Shown here piece by piece: positions 1 to 7,891 of a stretch of 32,894 nucleotides of DNA (position 1 is its first letter; each line of letters begins with the position of its first letter). The translations under genes were made by a program, and so were the position numbers. This DNA comes from Syntrophomonadaceae bacterium (GTDB lineage: Bacteria; Bacillota; Syntrophomonadia; Syntrophomonadales; Syntrophomonadaceae), in the NCBI GenBank assembly GCA_012729835.1, contig JAAYCK010000071.1:1-32894 (forward strand). The letters are read 5' to 3'. The notes below the pieces were generated by a model that searched no databases, had not been told where the DNA came from, and saw only the letters and a list, made by a program, of their open reading frames with translations.

Positions 1-144
1 CCCCTTATCAAAAGAGAATAACCCACCAGAAATCGAGAAAGCCGCTCCGCTAAAACCACAGGAACGGCTTAAATACCAGCTTTTCAAACAATATAAAAAC
101 CACCCACCGATAAAATATATTTTATCAATAGATGGTAGATAATC

Positions 145-220
145 TGGTGGAGACGGGGGGACTCGAACCCCCGACCCCCTCGTTGCGAACGAGGTGCTCT
201 CCCAGCTGAGCCACGCCCCC
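145..220 (-). tRNA. tRNA-Ala (anticodon CGC)
   Basis: On the minus strand this is a complete 76-nt cloverleaf with an encoded 3' CCA. The acceptor stem GGGGGCG/CGTCTCC contains the G3:U70 wobble that marks alanine tRNAs. The D arm (GCTC...GAGC), the anticodon stem CCTCG/CGAGG with loop TTCGCAA, and the T arm (GGGGG-TTCGAGT-CCCCC) all pair. The anticodon CGC reads the codon GCG. A promoter about 50 bases upstream suggests it is transcribed alone. Confidence 0.96.
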
Positions 221-248
221 ACAAATTTATCGAGATTAGAGACATCTC

Positions 249-312
249 GACCACTTGATTTTCCCCAAACTATCGTAATTATAAGGTAGTCGTTTCGAGA
301 AAACAAGTGGTC
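249..312. repeat. Imperfect 14-bp inverted repeat around the tRNA promoter
   Basis: GACCACTTGATTTTC (249-263) and GAAAACAAGTGGTC (299-312) are inverse complements except for one extra A. The spacer of 35 bases contains the -10 box of the tRNA promoter and the right arm overlaps the -35 box. It could be a protein binding site or a stem; nothing else is visible between the tRNA and position 474. Confidence 0.45.
278..306 (-). promoter_or_regulatory. Promoter of the tRNA-Ala gene
   Basis: On the minus strand a TTGTTT box (306-301) is followed after exactly 17 bases by a perfect TATAAT (283-278). The predicted start site lies about 50 bases before the tRNA 5' end. No other gene is in reach in this orientation. 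Confidence 0.55.
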
Positions 313-473
313 TGATACGTTTTATATTTCTGTTTTATGTCTTCTTCTTAAGAAGGATTTTTTCCTTGAGTTGTAAAGTTCCATTCACAATTCTTCATTC
401 CAAATGCTAGCGTTGGCTATAGCAGTCCAGGCTTGATAATATTAATGAAATCAGGTATATCATTTAGTAGTTC

Positions 474-1421
474 CTAAGGACGCGCCTTTGAATGGGGAGT
501 TTCGTAAATGATCTTTCCGGTCATGGAGGTGTCATAGCCAACATGTTGTTCAACCGCCCTTTTAAATGCGGTTGAGTTTATGACTGCCTGTATCTGCTGC
601 CATTCAGATTTTGCTATCGTTTCCTGAAGAATAATCAGATCATACCTTTCTTTAAACAGGGGCACAAAATCCAACCCCATCCTTTGCGCAGCATATTGAA
701 TACCAATTCCAAAATCTGCTTCTCCATTGGCAATCTTAAGTCCAACTCCCCAATGAGTCTTTTCTTCTTTTTCGTAGCCCTGAATTTGGCGTGGTAGTAT
801 TTCGTTACGAAACAAATATTGATCTAATCTTAAACGGGTACCGGAGCCTCTCTGCCGATTCACAAAGCGAAGCCCCTTTTTGGTGATATCATCCCACGAG
901 CTGAGATTATTCGGATTACCTGCAGGGACAATCCAACCCTGAAATCTTTGCACCAGGTTAATAATCGTATAAGCTTCAGTCATAAGCAGGTGCTCTGCGA
1001 AAGGAAGATTATATTCCTGTAATTTTTCATCCCAGAGATGAACACCAGTTATTTGCGCCCCTCTGTTGTAAAGAGCTATCAAGCCTTGCATACTACCCTT
1101 AAAAACTGTATTAAGGGAAAAAGAAGAATCCGAGTGATTTAAAAACTCTGCCAGCAGTTCCACGGATAGATCATGGCTGCCCAAAAAACAAAAACCATTG
1201 TCTGATGATAGATCCTTATGTTCTTCAGAATGTACCTGGGGACGCTTTTCACCAATGTCTCCCTGCAAATAGTGCATTAATGAATCATAATCGATACGTA
1301 TTTTTCTTCCAACGCGCCGTGAAGGTATTTCTCCCTTTTTTATCAGATCATACAGGGTGTATTTTGAAATTTTTAGTATCTGGGCTGCTTCTTCAGGGGT
1401 AAGTGGCGGACGTTCAGAAAT
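474..1421 (-). CDS. HTH plus molybdate-binding-like domain transcriptional regulator
   Basis: The C-terminal ~240 residues match the PBP-like domain found in molybdate/tungstate-responsive regulators (COG1910 type), with segments such as GVHLWDE and FVNRQRGSGTRLRLDQ. In the same frame, upstream of the first ATG (1277), the DNA encodes an excisionase/MerR-like helix-turn-helix: LTPEEAAQILKIS, a recognition segment, then GEIPSRRVGRKIRI. The first ATG therefore cuts off the DNA-binding domain. No ATG, GTG or TTG exists in this frame between the HTH and the preceding stop. An ATT at 1421-1419, ten bases after AAGGAG (1437-1432), would give a 315-residue protein beginning M-S-E-R-P-P. A well-spaced TTG at 1426 is in another frame, so a one-base indel is the alternative. 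It lies beyond the end of the formate dehydrogenase operon on the same strand, which suggests control of molybdenum genes (inference). Confidence 0.8.
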   Translation of the reverse strand: MSERPPLTPEEAAQILKISKYTLYDLIKKGEIPSRRVGRKIRIDYDSLMHYLQGDIGEKRPQVHSEEHKDLSSDNGFCFLGSHDLSVELLAEFLNHSDSSFSLNTVFKGSMQGLIALYNRGAQITGVHLWDEKLQEYNLPFAEHLLMTEAYTIINLVQRFQGWIVPAGNPNNLSSWDDITKKGLRFVNRQRGSGTRLRLDQYLFRNEILPRQIQGYEKEEKTHWGVGLKIANGEADFGIGIQYAAQRMGLDFVPLFKERYDLIILQETIAKSEWQQIQAVINSTAFKRAVEQHVGYDTSMTGKIIYETPHSKARP

Positions 1422-1581
1422 GGCAAGTCGTCTCCTTCCGTATATCAGTAATAATATTACATAACAAGATTGCTCATAGGGTTAATAAAGATCTTTCCTC
1501 TATTTTAATGCAGTTTTGTCGGTTTATATAATACTCTAAAAATAACATCAGGGGAAGATAGTGTCAACTTACCTTCGGTTT

Positions 1582-1605
1582 TGTGAATAAACATGTGAAT
1601 AAACA
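1582..1605. repeat. Perfect tandem 12-bp direct repeat
   Basis: TGTGAATAAACA occurs twice back to back, about 160 bases upstream of the regulator gene. Two adjacent identical sites are typical of a binding site for a dimer or a co-operative regulator; autoregulation is a guess. The rest of the 1422-1887 gap holds only the operon terminator and AT-rich sequence. Confidence 0.4.
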
Positions 1606-1715
1606 ACACCTTTTATAATCTAATTCTTCCATTTATCTTAAGAATCATGAAGTTAGCGTTTATTTGTCCTAATATAAAATGGCAATGCTGATAAATGATC
1701 GTTCCCTTATCCTTT

Positions 1716-1742
1716 AAAAAAAATTTCCCGCATAAGCGGGAA
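1716..1742 (-). terminator. Intrinsic terminator of the formate dehydrogenase operon
   Basis: On the minus strand a perfect 7-bp stem TTCCCGC/GCGGGAA with loop TTAT is followed by A and eight T. It lies about 150 bases after the FdhE stop codon, with no gene between. A second AT-rich hairpin (CCAAATAAT, loop TGTT, ATTATTTGG; 1861-1882) sits just past the FdhE stop and may protect the 3' end. Confidence 0.85.
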
Positions 1743-1887
1743 GAAAAAGATTGGGATGTTATGAAAAGCCTAAGCTATTTCATCAATAATTATGGCACTC
1801 AGTCTATCAGCAGCATGTCAAAAGTTTTGTTATCAAGACTAGCCATCGGGGAATCACCTGCCAAATAATTGTTATTATTTGGATTCC

Positions 1888-2667
1888 CTAATTGATTTGA
1901 TTATTCCTTTTTATCTGTTCTTCAAGCCATAGCTCGGCTGCATAATTCAAGGGAAGGGTTCTTAAGTCTTCCCATACATAGTCTTTAACCGGCAGCTTAC
2001 GCTCGTCGATTTCCTTGAAGTACTGCCCACAGACCTCACAAACGGCTATTTGAATTCCTGGAAATGCTTCATTGTCTAGATATATTAGTCTCTTGGAATC
2101 TTCACTACCGCAAAACAGACAACCGGTTCGTTGAACAGGCCATTCAAATCCGCATGTGACACAGTGCATCATCCTTTTTCCCTCAGGTTTGGCCAAAACC
2201 GCCAGCGTGGAGACTTCGCCGCAAACCGGACATTCCGTTGTGTTCTTCATGGGATTATCGGATGTACGGGGATTGTATTTTTGTTCCGGCACTCCCTTTT
2301 CATAAACAATCTGGCTGGCAAGCTTGGCCACACCACTAACTGCCATTTGCAGACGGGTTGCCATACTAGGGTCCATGTCGTTTTTACCCTGCTTTAACTG
2401 CTCCCACATTTCAAAGAGGGTTGAATCAGTGATTTCTACTTTGGCAGCGCTGTTTAGGCGCTGCCAAAGCTCAACAATAGCATCTTCCGGCAAATCCATG
2501 ATAGGCAAATACGGAGGCTTTTTGGCTAAAACCAGTGTTGCCTGCCAATGAGAACAGCGTTCCTGGTGCCAATTATCAACCTCTTGCTTGAGCATCTGGT
2601 GCTTCTGATAAGCTTCTTTAACACTGACATCTTCTGTGATCGCTAATTTGCCTCTTTTGGCACTCAT
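1888..2667 (-). CDS. fdhE: Formate dehydrogenase accessory protein FdhE
   Basis: FdhE is a cytoplasmic, rubredoxin-like iron-binding protein needed for maturation of respiratory formate dehydrogenases. The 259-residue protein has the diagnostic CxxC series in its C-terminal half: CPVCGE, CVTCGF, CLFCGS and CEVCGQ. The start at 2667 (MSAKRGK) is preferred because AAGGAG lies nine bases before it; a TTG eight codons upstream has no such site. It is the last gene of the operon, 44 bases after the cytochrome subunit. The N-terminal half is helical and less conserved, as is usual for the family. Confidence 0.93.
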   Translation of the reverse strand: MSAKRGKLAITEDVSVKEAYQKHQMLKQEVDNWHQERCSHWQATLVLAKKPPYLPIMDLPEDAIVELWQRLNSAAKVEITDSTLFEMWEQLKQGKNDMDPSMATRLQMAVSGVAKLASQIVYEKGVPEQKYNPRTSDNPMKNTTECPVCGEVSTLAVLAKPEGKRMMHCVTCGFEWPVQRTGCLFCGSEDSKRLIYLDNEAFPGIQIAVCEVCGQYFKEIDERKLPVKDYVWEDLRTLPLNYAAELWLEEQIKRNNQIN

Positions 2668-2711
2668 CCGGAATCTCTCCTTACTCTTCAAAACAATTAT
2701 TCCATGCAGTT

Positions 2712-3359
2712 CTAAGATTTGGTGACCTCATTGTACCACTTGGCATGATGGTGAGCCGCCCAGTCGGAGCGAACCGTACCCTTCCACATTCCCCAGAAGG
2801 ACTCGCCGGAACCCGGATGGAAAGACCCCAGGTAGGCGTGCATACACACCATGCAGGTGGCTAGGATCATGCATATTCCATGTATCGGATAGCACCATTG
2901 AACTAACCCTGCCGGGAAGGCGTCCTTAAACCACATGACATAACCGCTTAAAGCCAGCAACACGCAGGAAGTGGTGGTTACCACCGAATTCATCTTTTCG
3001 CCGCCGTTAAACTTGGATTGTGGCGGTATTTCCACGTGGAAGCCAAAGAATTCCAACGGGAACACCATGAGGAACTTGATATCGTTCGCTCCAAAAGAAA
3101 AGACGTCTTTCCACCATTCAACAAAACCTTTAAAGTTAATAACCAGAGCAATCAGCGGTATAATCGTAAAGAATACCGCCATGACCTTGTGAATCGAGCT
3201 GGCAGTTACATGACTGCCAAATAACGGAGTCAGTACGCGTCCCAATGCTGGAGTAAAGAGGGTCAACCCGGTAAACAGCAGTACCAAAAAGGTAATGGTA
3301 TGACCCCAATGGGCAAAGCGGGCACTGCCACTAAACCGTAAAACACGTTCTTTAAGCAT
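2712..3359 (-). CDS. fdnI: Formate dehydrogenase cytochrome b556 (gamma) subunit
   Basis: This integral membrane di-heme cytochrome b of the FdnI/FdoI type anchors the extracytoplasmic formate dehydrogenase and passes electrons between the iron-sulfur subunit and the quinone pool. The 215 residues contain four hydrophobic helices (about 17-38, 58-76, 125-145, 157-177). Histidines suited to heme ligation lie in FAHWGH near residue 17, SIHKVM near 56, PIHGIC near 154 and CMHAYLG near 168. Its ATG overlaps the end of the iron-sulfur gene by eight bases, so translation is probably coupled. In a syntroph the complex may run in reverse, making formate from reduced menaquinone (inference). The symbol follows E. 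coli naming. Confidence 0.92.
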   Translation of the reverse strand: MLKERVLRFSGSARFAHWGHTITFLVLLFTGLTLFTPALGRVLTPLFGSHVTASSIHKVMAVFFTIIPLIALVINFKGFVEWWKDVFSFGANDIKFLMVFPLEFFGFHVEIPPQSKFNGGEKMNSVVTTTSCVLLALSGYVMWFKDAFPAGLVQWCYPIHGICMILATCMVCMHAYLGSFHPGSGESFWGMWKGTVRSDWAAHHHAKWYNEVTKS

Positions 3360-4149
3360 GTAAGTCCCCTCCTTTCGACTTGTTAGCGTTATTGATTATC
3401 CGGGTGGTGAAGAAACTGCCCACTGCTGCTGCCGCCGCCAGAGGAATCAACCAGATGCCGTATGGCTGCACCCAATCCTTCCAGACCACCAGCGATGACG
3501 ATACAGTCGGGTTTACCGGCAGTCCATAGAATTCCGGATCCTCTAACAGCAGATAGAGATAGGTAGTGCCTCCCATGGCGTTATCACCATACAGCTGAGC
3601 CTTGGGATGATCCTTCTTAACCTCAGCCAGACGAGTTTGGGCCAGCGCCTCAATCTCTGCCGGTTCTCCAAAATGCAGAGCACCAGGTTGACAGGTGTAA
3701 ACACAGGCAGGCTTGATTCCGTTTTCAACCCGGTCGATACAGCCGGTACACTTAAAAGTCTTTTTCAGTTCCGGATTGGTCTTGGGAACGCTCCAGGGGC
3801 AGTTAGCGACACAATAACCGCAACCTATGCACTTTTCATGATCAATCAACGTATATCCTGATTCCGTCTTATAAATCGCCTGTACCGGACAAGCCTTCAG
3901 GCAGGAAGGTTCTGCACAATGGTAACACTGATGTTTAAACATCAGCCATTCCATTTTGCCATTCTCATACTTTTCATGCATGCTGATATAGGTCCAAGTA
4001 TTGTACGTGGTGGATGCTTGAGACTGATAGCTGGTGATCAGCTGGGTCTTCTCAGCCTCAAGATCATTCCAGGCCTTGCATGCTACTGAACAGGCTTTGC
4101 AGCCGGTGCATAATGAAGTATCAACAAAAACCTTTTTCTTTGTCATCAT
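3352..4149 (-). CDS. fdnH: Formate dehydrogenase iron-sulfur (beta) subunit
   Basis: A ferredoxin-like subunit with four [4Fe-4S] cluster motifs, in order: CTGCKACSVAC, CYHCAEPSCLKAC, CIGCGYCVANC and CTGCIDR with a distal CVYTC. It wires the catalytic subunit to cytochrome b. A single C-terminal membrane helix (about 238-258, WLIPLAAAAAVGSFF) anchors it, as in FdnH. The start chosen at 4149 follows AAGGAGG by five bases and overlaps the alpha-subunit stop as TAATG; an upstream ATG at 4179 lies inside the previous gene. Length 265 residues, slightly shorter than E. coli FdnH. It has no signal peptide, so it probably rides with the alpha subunit through the Tat system. Confidence 0.93.
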   Translation of the reverse strand: MMTKKKVFVDTSLCTGCKACSVACKAWNDLEAEKTQLITSYQSQASTTYNTWTYISMHEKYENGKMEWLMFKHQCYHCAEPSCLKACPVQAIYKTESGYTLIDHEKCIGCGYCVANCPWSVPKTNPELKKTFKCTGCIDRVENGIKPACVYTCQPGALHFGEPAEIEALAQTRLAEVKKDHPKAQLYGDNAMGGTTYLYLLLEDPEFYGLPVNPTVSSSLVVWKDWVQPYGIWLIPLAAAAAVGSFFTTRIINNANKSKGGDLHA

Positions 4150-7100
4150 TAAGCCCTCCTTGCATTGACAAGGCAGCATTTATATTCGGGAGTCCCTGCA
4201 CCCGGATCACATGCATTCATTGTCACATTATTCGTACTTGGGCCAGGATTCAAGCTGGCAAAGCCCCAGCTCCATGGCATACCAATAGTTTCCGTATCTT
4301 TCCCGTTTATTTTCAGGGTCTGAATACGATCGGTAACCAAGGCGTGTACGGTCAGTTTGCCGCGAATAGAGGATATCTCCACCCTATCCCCGTCTTTGAT
4401 GCCAAGCTTTTTACCAAGGTTTTTGCTTATCTCTGCAAAGGGTTCGGGCATGACTTCATTCAGGAAGGGTATATTACGGGTAATGGCGCCAGCACAGAAG
4501 TGCTCGCAGACACCATATGTTGTAAGAACATATGGATAATCCTTGGGATCGCCAAACTCGGTGGAAACGATCTTGGCACAGGGATTATTCTGTACCTTGG
4601 GATGCAGTAAATTGTTGGTTGGACTTTCAATCGGCTCATAGAATTCGGGCATCGGACCATCAACCGTCATACCTGCCCCGCGAACCGGAACAGCTGCTAT
4701 ACTATCAGCGGGAACGGGTGATGAGGACACGCCGCTAGTGTAGCTGGCTGTAAACAAGCGGCCTACGCCCTCGGGATTCATACGGAAAGCCTGTTTTCCT
4801 TCCGGGGTGTCAGGACCCTTTTTCTTGTCAACCACATCGGGACCATCATTGCCGGTCCAGGTTCCTGCAGCAGCATCCCACCAGATCAGTTTGCGCTTCT
4901 CATCAATCGGCTGGCCGTTGGCATCGCAGGAGGCCCGGTTATAGAGCACACGAATGTTGCCCGGCCAGGCAAAGGCATATTCCTTGTTCAGGCCTAAGCC
5001 GGTGGGGTCAGCATTGTCGCGGCGGTCAGCCAGGTTTTTACCCGGCGGCGTTACGCCGGCATATATCCAGCAGCCGGTGGAAACAGTGCCAATCGGAGCA
5101 TTCAGATAATCAGCCAGGCTAGCGGTTAGCTGGCCGGTATTATCATCATAGCCATTAAGTTCCTGCAGAACCTTCAAGGCGCTGGCCTCTCCGTCGTGAT
5201 CATAGTCCCAATTAGCTTTCAGGATCGGCTCATCTTTGGGATCGGTGCTGCCGGCATAAAGCTCACGCATCTTTTTAAATATCAAGTCTATCATATCCAG
5301 GTCGGGCAAGCAGCCATTAAGTGGCTCAAGGGCTCTTTCCTTCCATTGCACCAGACGGGAAGAATTGGTCATGGTCCCAGCTTTTTCGTAAACGAAAGCT
5401 GCCGGCAGGAATATGACTTCGGTCTTGATAGACTTGGTGTCGATCCCCGGTTCACGCCAGAACTGGGCGGTTTCGGTGTTAAATATGTCGGCCACTACCA
5501 GCATCTCTAACTTGGAAAGTCCGCGGGCCACCATCTTACGGTCAGGGATGGAAACGGTGGAGTTAGAACCCCAGTTAAAGAGCATCTTGAATTGTCCTTT
5601 TTCCATCCAGTTGAAAAACTGTGACTGAACCGGCATATTATCCGGGTTGTTTTTGGGCAGCCAGCCATAGCCGTAATCGTTTTCAGGAGTGGCGTTTTTA
5701 CCGAACCAAGCCTTGAGCAGCGCCACCATCGGTTTATGCTGAACTGAACCATTTTTGACCGCAAAATCATGCAAGGTCACCTGGGCGTTGGTGGGATAGG
5801 GCAAGTATCCCGGTAGATTGGCATTAAGGTTGGCCATATCGGTTGAACCTTGAACATTGGGCTCGCCGCGCAGAGCCTGGATGCCGCCGCCAGCCTTGCC
5901 TACATTGCCCAGCAGCAACTGGATGATGGCATAACAGCGGATACCCTGCACACCAGTGGTATGCTGGGTCATGCCCAGAGCATAAAAGATATTGCCCGGC
6001 TTGGCTGCCGCAAAGGTATCGGCGATCAGCTTGATTTTATCAGCGGGGATACCGGTTATCTTTTCAGCTACATCGAAGGTATAGCGAGAAAAATGCTTCT
6101 TTAGTAGCTGGAATACGCAGTCTGGATCATCCAGGCTGTCAGCCTTGACCGGCTTGTTGTTTTCATCAAGCTGGTAAGCCCAGGATGCATAATCGTACTT
6201 CTTTTTCTCAGAATTAAATCCGGAGAACAAACCGTCTTCAAACTTAAAGTCCTTGCTGACCTTCAACAGGGCGTTGGTTAAGTTCAGAACATAGGTCTCG
6301 TCATAAAGCTTATTTTGAATGTAGTAATTGATCATAGCCCCGAGATAGGCAATATCAGTTCCCGGACGAATCTGAGCAAAGATATCAGCCTTGGCAGCGG
6401 TTCGCGTAAAGCGGGGATCAACCACAATAATCTTAGCGCCTTTCGCCTTGGCACGGTTGACCCACTTCATGGCGATAGGGTGGTTTTCCGCGCAGTTGCT
6501 GCCGGCGATCAGGAAACATTCAGAATTCATCATATCCTGCCAGGAGTTGGTCATGGCGCCGCGACCGAATGAAGGTGACAAACTAGCCACCGTGGGCGCG
6601 TGTCAGATACGGGCCTGGTGTTCGTGATATGGTGTGCCGATCAATCTGGCAAACTTTGTTAACAAGTAAGATTCTTCATTGTCAACCTCAGCGGACCCGA
6701 TCATAGCCAGACCTTCGGCCCGGTTGGCGGGAACAATCTTCTTCTCACCGGTGCTGGTGATTATCTCATCAGTCTTCTTCCAGGTCTTGTTCCGGATTTC
6801 TACAGCTTTCTTGGCGATACGCTCGATAGCCTCGTCCCAGGTAATCTCGGTCCATTCCTCGGCTCCCGGGGCACGATAAAGCGGTGTTTTCGGACGTTCC
6901 TCCGAATAGGCCACCTGCTCAAGACTGGCTGCCTTCGGGCAAAGACCGCCTTCATTAATTGGATTGTCTGGATTTCCTTCCAAATGAACCAGTTTGCCGT
7001 CCTTAATATGCAGGAGCAGACCGCATCCACCTGAGCAGAAATGACAGATACTAGGGACCTTGGTGCATCCATCCAGCTTCAGTGCGTACCCCTGTGCAGC

Positions 7101-7196
7101 AGTTGCTTCCAGATTAAACCCTAAGCCGGAAGCAACTACGGCAGCGGAGATACCTGAAATCTTCAGGAAACCACGACGAGTAACTTTCATAACCAA
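4149..7196 (-). CDS. fdhA: Formate dehydrogenase alpha subunit, selenocysteine- and Mo/W-bisMGD-dependent
   Basis: Catalytic subunit of an FdnG-type formate dehydrogenase; it interconverts formate and CO2 with a protein-bound bis-MGD cofactor. An in-frame TGA at 6605-6603 interrupts the reading frame inside HQARI-U-HAPTVASL, the exact position of the catalytic selenocysteine in the family, so the two ORFs on either side are one gene of about 1015 codons (the E. coli FdnG length). The N-terminus has a Tat signal with TRRGFLKIS, and a [4Fe-4S] site at C51, C54, C58 and C86. The protein is therefore exported. Either the TTG at 7196 (six bases after AAAGGAGG) or the ATG at 7190 may be the start. 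It ends in a TAATG overlap with the beta-subunit gene. Regulation probably acts through the leader RNA at 7563-7657. Confidence 0.95.
6574..6605 (-). promoter_or_regulatory. UGA selenocysteine codon with SECIS-like hairpin
   Basis: The UGA (6605-6603) is followed after eleven bases by a six-pair stem GGTGGC/GTCACC (6591-6586 and 6579-6574, one G-U pair) with loop TAGTTT. Position and size suit a bacterial SECIS element read by SelB, with a GU in the apical loop. The flanking protein sequence is conserved formate dehydrogenase, which rules out a true stop. Confidence 0.85.
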
Positions 7197-7330
7197 TCTC
7201 TACCTCCTTTTTAAAAACTACTACCCGCAGATACTCTTTTAGCCAGAGCACCTGATTGTATTTATGTGTAACTCTAATTGATAGTGGGTATGAACCCCTT
7301 AGTACTTTTGCGAAAATGGCTCAAGTGAAT

Positions 7331-7411
7331 TTAATCCGTTTCTAGCCACCAGACCTCATTGCCTTCCTGGTCATTGCTTCCAATTCCTTGGTCCTGCTCT
7401 ACCGGGGTCAT
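7331..7411 (-). CDS. Possible 26-residue small ORF in the fdhA leader
   Basis: An ATG at 7411 opens 26 codons ending in TAA, rich in acidic and glutamine residues and ending EVWWLETD. A perfect AGGAGG lies upstream but only two bases from the ATG, which is closer than usual. It lies between the leader terminator and fdhA, in the same direction. It could be a small protein, a leader peptide or chance. I do not recognise it. Confidence 0.3.
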   Translation of the reverse strand: MTPVEQDQGIGSNDQEGNEVWWLETD

Positions 7412-7458
7412 TCCCTCCTCTCATGTCCATTAGTCGAATATAAAATGACGTAATAAGC

Positions 7459-7487
7459 AAAAATGCCTCCGGCACAAGGCCGGGGGC
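7459..7487 (-). terminator. Intrinsic terminator (attenuator) in the fdhA leader
   Basis: On the minus strand GCCCCCGGC (7487-7479) and GCCGGAGGC (7473-7465) form a nine-pair stem with a five-base loop, followed by A and five T. It lies 76 bases after the structured RNA and about 260 bases before fdhA, so transcription must read through it. Its 3' arm GGAGGCAT is the exact complement of ATGCCTCC inside the upstream RNA (7591-7584), a ready-made antiterminator. Confidence 0.75.
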
Positions 7488-7562
7488 ACAAAAAACCCCT
7501 CTTCTGGTTTTAATGCCCAATATAGCCTAAAAAGAGCTATCTGCTCTCAGCAAGGCTTTTAG

Positions 7563-7657
7563 GCTCCTTTCCAAAAATACGGGGAGGCATAATCGTTTCC
7601 AAGCATACCCATAGGCCCAGGAACCATGGCTTGGCTTTAGGTCCAAAGGCTTGGAGC
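7563..7657 (-). promoter_or_regulatory. Structured leader RNA upstream of fdhA, Moco-riboswitch-like (copy A)
   Basis: This 95-nt segment aligns without gaps to 19161-19255. Shared blocks are GCTCC, ATGGT, TGGGTA, GGAAAC and CCCCGTATTTTTGGAAAGGA. Proposed structure: closing stem GCTCC/GGAGC; an arm with a tetraloop-receptor-like CCTAA/ATGG; and an arm GTATGCTTG-GAAA-CGATTATGC capped by a GAAA loop. The last arm keeps pairing in the other copy with different bases. A position upstream of a molybdopterin enzyme and next to moeA fits the molybdenum (or tungsten) cofactor riboswitch family; that family call is from context and remembered motif, not a search. The rest of the 7197-7891 gap is AT-rich with no other convincing gene. 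Confidence 0.6.
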
Positions 7658-7770
7658 TATACAATTGTCACACAGCAATGGCTACCAGCAAATTATTGCA
7701 TAGTGTCTGCTACTTAATGCTACTATTCACAACGTAATATATCATAATGCTAATAATTTGTCATTATAAA

Positions 7771-7794
7771 AATATAACCGTATTTGTTTATATT
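7771..7794. promoter_or_regulatory. Inverted repeat between divergent fdhA and moeA
   Basis: AATATAA and TTATATT form a perfect 7-bp inverted repeat separated by ten bases. It lies in the region that should hold both divergent promoters. Size and AT-rich arms resemble operators of molybdate-responsive regulators, and the HTH/molybdate-binding protein encoded at 474-1421 would be a candidate ligand (inference). Confidence 0.3.
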
Positions 7795-7891
7795 AGAACA
7801 AACATTTTACTACAACTGATGTATAATAAAGTAATATAATATCTTTGGAGCCATGAACTGAGGAAAATCCACGGTACAAGGTAGGTTATCT

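Noticed and set aside
37-80. Terminator-like stem downstream of the tRNA (AAGCCGCTCC / GGAACGGCTT)
   Set aside because: One mismatch and no T-run on either strand; too weak to call.
4080-4610. 176-codon ORF on the plus strand
   Set aside because: It lies antisense to the formate dehydrogenase genes, has no recognisable domain and no ribosome binding site; it is a frame shadow.
6590-6602. Formate dehydrogenase as two separate genes or a nonsense-mutated pseudogene
   Set aside because: The TGA is at the family's selenocysteine position and has a SECIS-like hairpin, and the sequence is conserved on both sides.
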